NCBI RefSeq assembly: GCF_000367365.1
Contig: NZ_BARF01000100.1
Location: 1 to 35,339 of the forward strand
Direction: 5' to 3'
Length of the DNA: 35,339 nt
Source of the DNA: Streptomyces prunicolor NBRC 13075
GTDB taxonomy: Bacteria; Actinomycetota; Actinomycetes; Streptomycetales; Streptomycetaceae
Below the pieces are notes generated by a model. It was not told the DNA's origin. It saw only the letters and a list, made by a program, of their open reading frames with translations, and did no database searches. The position numbers and the translations under genes were made by a program. Shown here piece by piece: positions 29,906 to 35,339 of this stretch; positions within the stretch are counted from its first letter, which is position 1; every line of letters begins with the position of its first letter.

Positions 29906-32900
29906 CTTCACGCTGCCCAGGCCCGCGACCGTGCCGCGCGCGTTGACCAGCTGGACCTGGCCGAAGAACTCGCGTCCCTCAGGAGCCGGGGCCAGGGCGG
30001 TGACACTGCCCGAGACGGTCGCCGAGGCGCCCGTGGCGAGCTTCACCGGCGTCGAGTCGTCGACGGTGACCGTGCCGAGCGCCGGGGAGAAGAACACGTC
30101 GAGGTAGTCGTACGCGGTCGAGCCGGACGGCACCGAGTAGCCCGCGACCTCGACCGTGTAGGTACCGGCGGCCGGGTTGGCGATCGAGACCGCCTCCTCC
30201 GAGTCGCCGTCCGCCGACTGGCCGACGGCCGTCCCGGCGGAGTTGTACACGGTCAGGTCCAGGTCGGCCGCCGTGTCCGAGACGTTGCCGATGGCGACGT
30301 CCAGGGAGGTGGCGCCCGCGGGCACCTCGACCGTGGTGGTCTGCGTGGCGCCATCGGCGATGGTGGGCCGCGTGGTCAGCGAGGAACCGAGCGGGCCGCC
30401 CTTCAACGTGCCGTCCAGCGCCGCGAAGTTGTTCGTCACCTTCCAGGAGGCGGTGGCCGGGACGCCGACCTTCGCCTCGGGCACGGTCACGGTCTCCGGG
30501 TCGAAGGCCGCGCCGAGGACGGTGGCGTCCAGCTTGTACGGGTTGTCGAGCAGCGGCGACGTACGGCGCGACTCGACCTCGATCTCCCAGACCCCGGCCT
30601 GCGGGTCGGCGTACGACCGCACGTCGGGCTTGCAGCCGTTGCCGTCCAGGTAGTTGTTGTAGCAGTACGGGGTGCCGGTGTCCTCGACCGGAACGCCGTA
30701 CGGGTGGATCGAGATGAACCGCGTCTGGCTCTTGTCCTTCAGCCCGCTGATCGCGACCTCGAAGGCCTTGGCGCCCTCGGGGACGGTCACGAAGTACGAC
30801 TGCGTGCTGTTGCGCTGCACCGAACTCGCGGTGGAGTAGGTGTAGTTGACGGGCGAGGAGACCACGACCGTCGTCAGGACCTGCTTGTCGACGCCCTCGG
30901 TCTTCGGGTCGTCGACCTCAAGGATCGCGCTCTTGATGCCCGAACTCCTGGGCGCCGCCTGCACCTTGACCGTCACCGGCTGGTTCAGCGGGAGCTTGAC
31001 CTCGTCCGAGCCGATGACCTTGAAGGTGTCACCGGCGTTGTTCTCGAAGTGCAGCTCGTGCCGAACGGCCTTGTCCGCACCGGTGGTTCGCGTGATGGTG
31101 ATGTCGTACGTCTTCTTCGCGCCGGCCTTGAGGCCACCCTCGCGGTCGTAGAGACCGGTGCCGAAGCCGGGCGTCTTGAGCGCGTAGTCGATCGCGGTGT
31201 CGACCGGGGCCTTCACCGTGTACTCGTGCGCTGTGGCGTCGTCCTTGATGGACTTCCACGCGTCCACGATGTTGATGAGGCCCGCGCCCTCCTCGTACGC
31301 CTGAACACCCTTGATGTGATCGGCGGTTGAGGTCAGCGCCGTGCGCAGGGTCGCCGGGGTGAGGGCGATGTTCTTCTGCTTGGCGGCGCTCAGCAGCAGC
31401 GCCGAGGCGCCCGCGGCCTGCGGGGAGGCCATCGAGGTGCCCTGGAGCATCGAGTAGCCGGCCGGCAGCGTGTAACCCGCCTCGGCGACCGGGGAACCCG
31501 GCAGCCAGGTCTGGGTGGTGTTGATCGCGGCGCCGGGCGCGACGAGCGTCGGCGTGAAGCCGCCGTCCTCACGCGGACCGCGCGAGGAGAACGGCAGCAG
31601 CTGGTACGAAGTCGCCACCTGCGAACCGTAGTTGGCCGCCCAGGTCTGCTTCGAGATCGAGGCGCCGACGGAGATCACCTTGTCGGCCAGGCCGGGGTCG
31701 CCGATCGTGTTGGCGCCCGGACCGGAGTTGCCGGCCGAGATCACGAGCTGCACGCCGTAGGTGTCGATGAGCCGCGTGTACAGCGCGGCGCGCGCGTTGT
31801 TGCCGTCGTTCAGCGCGGGCAGGCCGCCGATCGACATGTTGACGATGTCGACACCGCGGTTGACGACGAGGTCGATCATGCCCTCGGTGAGCGCCACGTT
31901 GGTGCAGCCGCCGGTCCAGGTGCAGGCGCGCGAGGAGACGAGCTTCGCGCCCGGCGCCTCACCGTTCATCTTGCCGCCGAACAGGCCGTTGGCCGCGGTG
32001 ATACCGGCGACGTGCGTGCCGTGCTCGGACTCGATGACACCGATGTTGACGAAGTCGGCGGTCTTGCCGACCCAGGACCCGCCGTACGGGTCCATCGGTA
32101 CGTCCTTGCTGATCTGCACCACGAACGGCTGCCGCTCGACGACGTCCGTCGCCGGGTTGTCGGTACCGAAGTAGCCGACCTGGTAACCGTCCTTGTACGG
32201 CTTCATCGGGGCGTCGTCGGCGAAGTCGTGGTTGTTGTTCAGGTCGACCGTCACCGTGCCGGCCGCCGGGTCGTACAGGACGCCCCACGAGTCGGTGGTG
32301 TCACCGTCACGGTTCGCGTCACCCGCCGCGTCACCGCCGGTGGTGTACGACTCCTTGAACGTGCTGATCTCGTACGACCCCGCGGGCGCCGTCCAACTCA
32401 GGCCGCCGTAGGTGAAGTTGGGGCCGGACACGGCCGTGATCATCGGGCGCCAGGTCTGGTCGCCGTCGACGATCGGGTCGGTCGAGGTGACCCAGTCGAC
32501 GATCTTCCGCTCACCGGTGGTGGTCTTCTGCAGCGCCGGGTGGCCGAGGTCGACGCCGGAGTCGAGGATGCCGATGGTGATGCCGCGGCCGTCCGCCTTC
32601 GGGTTCTTCTTCACGAAGTCGACGGCGCCCGTCTCGAAGGACGGGTTGTACGGGTTCTCGGCGGGGGTGCTCTTGCTCGGCGCGGAGTAAGTGGTCGTCG
32701 CCGTGGCCTTGTTGGCGCTCTTGGCGCCCGTCGCGGTGTCCGCGCTCGGCGTCGGATCGTCGAGGGCGATCTCCTGCCGCAGGTCGATGGCCTGCACCGA
32801 GGACAGCTTCGCGGCGGCGGCGATCGCCGAGTCCGCCTTGCCGGTCGGGACGGTGGCGCGGACGTAGCCGAGCTTGTCGTAGGTGCGGCCCACGGCGCCG

Positions 32901-33187
32901 CCCTTGACCGCGTCCAGCTGCTGGGCGACCTGCTCGGTCGCGCCCGGCGCGGTGGCGATCATCATCGTGATGTTCTTGTCGCCGTCGGCCTTGGCCGTGG
33001 CGAGCAGATCGGCGTCGTCCGAACCGAGCTTGGCGGCGGCGGACTTGACCGTGCCGTCCGCGGGTGTGGTCGCGGACGGCGAGTCGGCGGAGAAGGCCAT
33101 GGGTATCGGCCCGGCCGCGGAGAGCGCGGCGACGAGACCGGCGGCCACGGATATTCGGGCCACGCGTCTCTGGTGGGAGAGGGTCAT
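29885..33187 (-). CDS. Large secreted subtilisin-like serine protease (S8)
   Basis: 1100 residues from the ATG with AAGGG 6 bases upstream; another ATG 2 codons earlier abuts the SD. Signal peptide RRVARISVAAGLVAALSAAG, then AFSADS. An I9-like propeptide extends to ~140. The catalytic triad is Asp209 (ILDSGVD), His389 (SEHGTHVAG) and Ser585 (QGTSMASP), with oxyanion Asn487 (SAGNSG). About 180 residues lie between Asp and His, containing an insert with NRDGDTTDSWG and DLNNNHDFAD calcium-like loops. C-terminal ~500 residues are beta-sandwich/PPC-like modules. An extracellular scavenging or processing protease. Confidence 0.95.
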   Translation of the reverse strand: MTLSHQRRVARISVAAGLVAALSAAGPIPMAFSADSPSATTPADGTVKSAAAKLGSDDADLLATAKADGDKNITMMIATAPGATEQVAQQLDAVKGGAVGRTYDKLGYVRATVPTGKADSAIAAAAKLSSVQAIDLRQEIALDDPTPSADTATGAKSANKATATTTYSAPSKSTPAENPYNPSFETGAVDFVKKNPKADGRGITIGILDSGVDLGHPALQKTTTGERKIVDWVTSTDPIVDGDQTWRPMITAVSGPNFTYGGLSWTAPAGSYEISTFKESYTTGGDAAGDANRDGDTTDSWGVLYDPAAGTVTVDLNNNHDFADDAPMKPYKDGYQVGYFGTDNPATDVVERQPFVVQISKDVPMDPYGGSWVGKTADFVNIGVIESEHGTHVAGITAANGLFGGKMNGEAPGAKLVSSRACTWTGGCTNVALTEGMIDLVVNRGVDIVNMSIGGLPALNDGNNARAALYTRLIDTYGVQLVISAGNSGPGANTIGDPGLADKVISVGASISKQTWAANYGSQVATSYQLLPFSSRGPREDGGFTPTLVAPGAAINTTQTWLPGSPVAEAGYTLPAGYSMLQGTSMASPQAAGASALLLSAAKQKNIALTPATLRTALTSTADHIKGVQAYEEGAGLINIVDAWKSIKDDATAHEYTVKAPVDTAIDYALKTPGFGTGLYDREGGLKAGAKKTYDITITRTTGADKAVRHELHFENNAGDTFKVIGSDEVKLPLNQPVTVKVQAAPRSSGIKSAILEVDDPKTEGVDKQVLTTVVVSSPVNYTYSTASSVQRNSTQSYFVTVPEGAKAFEVAISGLKDKSQTRFISIHPYGVPVEDTGTPYCYNNYLDGNGCKPDVRSYADPQAGVWEIEVESRRTSPLLDNPYKLDATVLGAAFDPETVTVPEAKVGVPATASWKVTNNFAALDGTLKGGPLGSSLTTRPTIADGATQTTTVEVPAGATSLDVAIGNVSDTAADLDLTVYNSAGTAVGQSADGDSEEAVSIANPAAGTYTVEVAGYSVPSGSTAYDYLDVFFSPALGTVTVDDSTPVKLATGASATVSGSVTALAPAPEGREFFGQVQLVNARGTVAGLGSVKIEKVTS

Positions 33188-33300
33188 CGGCATCCCTTGT
33201 AGGTGAAGAATCCAGTGCCGGACGAGGGCACAGCTTTACCCAAGGGACGGTTGTTTGGGAAGTGTTGACCGAAACGCTATGAACGTATGGGGAAAACCCC

Positions 33301-33840
33301 CTATTCGTTCCGCTGGTTCGAACGTGCGTAGTGGCGGGACGCCTTGGCGCGGTTGCCGCAGGCCGCCATCGAGCACCAGCGGCGGGTGCCGTTCCGCGAG
33401 GTGTCGAAGAAACGCAGGACGCACGCGTCGTGGGCGCAGCGCCGGATGCGGTCCGGGGCGGTGGAGAGCAGCTCCAGATAACTGCGGGCGGCGAGCCAGC
33501 CGGGGCCCCACCGGGGGTCGCCGAACTCGGCGATCTCGCCGGGGCCTTCGGCGGTGAGCGTGGCCCGGATCCGGCCCTGGTCGAGGACCAGGTCGAGGTC
33601 CTCCGTGCGGGAGCCGTCCACCGCCGCGTGCAGCGCGTCGCGCGCGATCGTGGTGTGCAGCAGGGTGACCGGGTTCGCCTCGAACCGCTTGTCGAGCCCG
33701 GTCGAGCCGAGCCAGACGGCGAGCCCGCTGGGGCCGGAGAGCAGGTCCTGCATCGTCCCGTCCCGCATCCACCGCGTGTTGAGCAGGTCGAGCGCGAGCG
33801 GCTCGCCGATGAGCGGCCGGGGGTCCGGGTCGGTGGTCAT
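33301..33840 (-). CDS. CGNR zinc-finger transcriptional regulator (ABATE domain)
   Basis: 179 residues. N-terminal ABATE domain (LIGEPLALDLLNTRWMRDG, DALHAAVDGS) is followed by the C-terminal CGNR finger: CAHDACVLRFFDTSRNGTRR, then WCSMAACGNRAKASRHYAR. The four Cys bind zinc and the CGNR loop is thought to contact DNA. GGGAG precedes the ATG. It is divergent from the VOC/PNPOx-like operon across ~120 bp, which it probably controls. Ligand unknown. Confidence 0.92.
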   Translation of the reverse strand: MTTDPDPRPLIGEPLALDLLNTRWMRDGTMQDLLSGPSGLAVWLGSTGLDKRFEANPVTLLHTTIARDALHAAVDGSRTEDLDLVLDQGRIRATLTAEGPGEIAEFGDPRWGPGWLAARSYLELLSTAPDRIRRCAHDACVLRFFDTSRNGTRRWCSMAACGNRAKASRHYARSNQRNE

Positions 33841-33918
33841 GGAGAAGCTCCCTTCTGATCTAACCGGTCAAGACTACGTGAACGGTTGACCCGCTCGATT
33901 CTAACCACTAACGTCGTC

Positions 33919-33942
33919 TACAACAGTTATATCGCGGTTGTA
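33919..33942. promoter_or_regulatory. Operator candidate TACAAC-N12-GTTGTA before the VOC gene
   Basis: A perfect 6-bp dyad with a 12-bp spacer that contains the AT-rich GTTATATC, a possible -10. It lies 18 bp before the VOC ATG, between divergent CGNR and VOC genes. CTAACC also occurs twice nearby (about 33860 and 33901). It is a plausible CGNR-protein site. Confidence 0.5.
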
Positions 33943-33959
33943 TCGGAGGAGGGCTTTTC

Positions 33960-34409
33960 ATGACCCTGCACACCGGCCACGTCGGCCTGAACGTCACCGA
34001 CCTCGACCGCTCGCTCGCCTTCTACCGCGACGTCCTCGGCTTCGCGGTCCTGGCCGAGGGCAAGGAGGACGACCGCCGGTACGCGTTCCTGGGCGACGGC
34101 ACCGGCGACCACCCGGTCCTCACCCTCTGGCAGCAGGCGCAGGGACCGTACGACCGCGACCGCGCCGGCCTGCACCACCTCGCGTTCGCGGCCGACTCGA
34201 TCGAGCGCGTCCGTCAGTACGAGGAGGCACTCAGGGCCTACGGCGCCGAGTTCGCGTACGAGGGAGTGGTCGCCCACCGCGAGGGCGCGGCCTCCGGCGG
34301 CATCTTCTTCCACGACCCGGACGGCACCCGCCTGGAGATCTCGGTGCCGACCGGAGCGGAGGACGCCCCGACCCCGAACGCGGACGCCCCGACCTGCGGC
34401 TTCTTCTAG
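33960..34409 (+). CDS. VOC (glyoxalase/dioxygenase) family protein
   Basis: 149 residues. Two beta-alpha-beta-beta-beta modules: HVGLNVTDLDRSLAFYRDVLGF and HHLAFAADSIERVRQYEEAL, then FFHDPDGTRLEISV. Candidate metal ligands are His7, His72 region and Glu at LEIS, as in type I extradiol dioxygenases, glyoxalase I and FosA-like proteins. The reaction is unknown. GGAGGAGG precedes the ATG. The next gene starts 2 bp after its stop. Confidence 0.88.
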   Translation: MTLHTGHVGLNVTDLDRSLAFYRDVLGFAVLAEGKEDDRRYAFLGDGTGDHPVLTLWQQAQGPYDRDRAGLHHLAFAADSIERVRQYEEALRAYGAEFAYEGVVAHREGAASGGIFFHDPDGTRLEISVPTGAEDAPTPNADAPTCGFF

Positions 34410-34411
34410 TC

Positions 34412-35311
34412 ATGGAGGCCATGGAGACCTATCACGCGGGCTCCCGCGCGGTGCAGGACCGGGTGGGGGTGCGCGAACTGGCCGACCACGTAGGCCAGAT
34501 CATCGGCCAGGGCATCAAGCCGGTGGCCGCCGCCTTCCTCGAACTCCAGCCCCTCCTGATCCTGGGCGCGGCAGACCCGGCGACGGGCCGGGTATGGGCC
34601 TCCCCGCTCACCGGCATCCCCGGCTTCGTACGCGCGACGGGCCCGCACCAGATCTCGATCACCGGCACCACCCGCCCCACCGACCCCCTGACCCCGGCCC
34701 TCGCCGACGCGCGGGACCTCCCGGTCGGCACGATCGCGCTGGACCCCCGCACCCGCCGCCGTATGCGCGTAGACGGTCAACTCCGGCGCACGACACGGGG
34801 ATTGGCGATCGAGGCGGAGCGGGTGTTCGCCAACTGCCCCAAGTACATCCAGCGGAGAGAGTCCTACGAGACGATCGCGGACCGTGAACCCGCACAGCCC
34901 CGGCACGCCACCGAACTGACGACCTCCCAGGCCGAGTTCATCGCCGCGGCCGACACCTTCTTCCTCGCCACCATCCACGAACACGGCGCCGACGCCAGCC
35001 ACCGGGGCGGCAACCCGGGCTTCGTACAGGCGACTTCACCCCACGAACTGACCTGGCCGGACTACACGGGCAACGCCATGTTCCTGAGCCTCGGCAACCT
35101 GCTCGCCGACCCGCGCGCAGGACTCCTCTTCCTCGACTGGACCACAGGCACCACCCTCCAACTAACCGGCGAGGCAAGGCCGGAGTTCGGCACGGACGGC
35201 GAGCGCAGGGTCCGCTTCACTCTCACCGAGGTGATCGAGACCCCCGCCGCACTCCCACTCCGCTGGTCGCCCCCCGAATACTCCCCTGCCAATCCAACCC
35301 CGGCGCGCTAA
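34412..35311 (+). CDS. PNPOx-like FMN-binding split-barrel protein
   Basis: 299 residues. An N-terminal helical segment (VGVRELADHVGQIIGQGIKP) precedes a split barrel: FLELQPLLILGAADPATGRVWAS, then GIPGFVRA. A central FANCPKYIQRR motif, typical of pyridoxamine-oxidase-like oxidoreductases, follows. A second barrel-like unit is AADTFFLATIHEHGADASHRG, then GNPGFVQ and LGNLLADPRAGLLFLDW. It has the layout of large bipartite PNPOx-related proteins. It starts 2 bp after the VOC stop without an SD, so it is probably translated by coupling. The substrate is unknown; FMN/F420 use is family inference. Confidence 0.88.
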   Translation: MEAMETYHAGSRAVQDRVGVRELADHVGQIIGQGIKPVAAAFLELQPLLILGAADPATGRVWASPLTGIPGFVRATGPHQISITGTTRPTDPLTPALADARDLPVGTIALDPRTRRRMRVDGQLRRTTRGLAIEAERVFANCPKYIQRRESYETIADREPAQPRHATELTTSQAEFIAAADTFFLATIHEHGADASHRGGNPGFVQATSPHELTWPDYTGNAMFLSLGNLLADPRAGLLFLDWTTGTTLQLTGEARPEFGTDGERRVRFTLTEVIETPAALPLRWSPPEYSPANPTPAR

Positions 35312-35329
35312 GCGCCCCTTAAGGGGCGC
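35312..35329. terminator. 18-bp palindrome GCGCCCCTTAAGGGGCGC, Streptomyces repeat
   Basis: A perfect self-complementary sequence 1 bp past the PNPOx-like stop, continuing GGGGCTGTAT to the window edge. This element follows many Streptomyces genes and probably ends transcription. Confidence 0.8.
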
Positions 35330-35339
35330 GGGGCTGTAT

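Noticed and set aside
29723..31330. 535-codon plus-strand frame opposite the subtilase
   Set aside because: No start with SD and no motifs; antisense to a complete S8 protease.
1..35339. tRNA, rRNA, riboswitch, integrase or transposase genes
   Set aside because: None was recognised on either strand; accessory genes at the left lack an att site or insertion-sequence ends that I can support.

Overview
The window is high-GC actinobacterial DNA, almost certainly from a Streptomyces chromosome. Many genes start with GTG, third codon positions are strongly G/C, and the families are typical of the genus: a WhiJ-like XRE/DUF397/ATPase locus, DUF5753, CGNR zinc fingers, ECF sigma factors with SnoaL tails and large secreted subtilases. 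The two intergenic repeats (the TCAAACGCCGGA hairpin and GCGCCCCTTAAGGGGCGC) are also common in Streptomyces. I see no rRNA, tRNA, CRISPR array, transposase or integrase.

Layout. Positions 1-9.0 kb look accessory. An edge-truncated CHAT protease-like / STAND ATPase / TPR protein is followed by gene relics and a WhiJ-type locus (DUF397 + XRE regulator, divergent from a small HATPase). Then come two short-chain dehydrogenases with elaborate operator-like DNA, a frameshifted small gene, a divergent TetR regulator, and a secreted ricin-B lectin. From about 9.1 kb to the right end the genes look like ordinary chromosome: GNAT + DUF4288, an MscS channel, an HNH nuclease, a PadR/ABC/FtsX operon, malQ with a small repeat protein before it and a small membrane protein after it, pepN, DUF1203, asd, an ECF sigma factor with a membrane partner, a secreted subtilase, and a CGNR regulator divergent from VOC and PNPOx-like genes. 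Two regulated cassettes sit within this block: TetR/FAD monooxygenase (17.8-20.0 kb) and MarR/EamA exporter (20.0-21.7 kb). They are followed by a zinc-finger/ECF sigma/SnoaL fusion with an atypical SDR.

How genes work together. Regulator-target pairs dominate: TetR facing SDR, TetR facing monooxygenase, MarR facing exporter, PadR leading its own ABC exporter operon, and CGNR facing VOC/PNPOx. Most have inverted repeats in the shared promoter. The clearest is a six-copy, exactly 14-bp-phased operator array between TetR and the monooxygenase. It overlaps both divergent promoters, and the TetR gene looks leaderless. Several other regulator genes also seem to be leaderless.

Most notable for follow-up are the 14-bp operator array, the CHAT-STAND-TPR protein with its NLR-like domain order, the zinc-finger-ECF-SnoaL sigma fusion with an SDR lacking the catalytic Tyr/Lys, and the frameshifted gene coupled to the second SDR. 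All assignments come from reading the sequence and from family knowledge. No searches were run.
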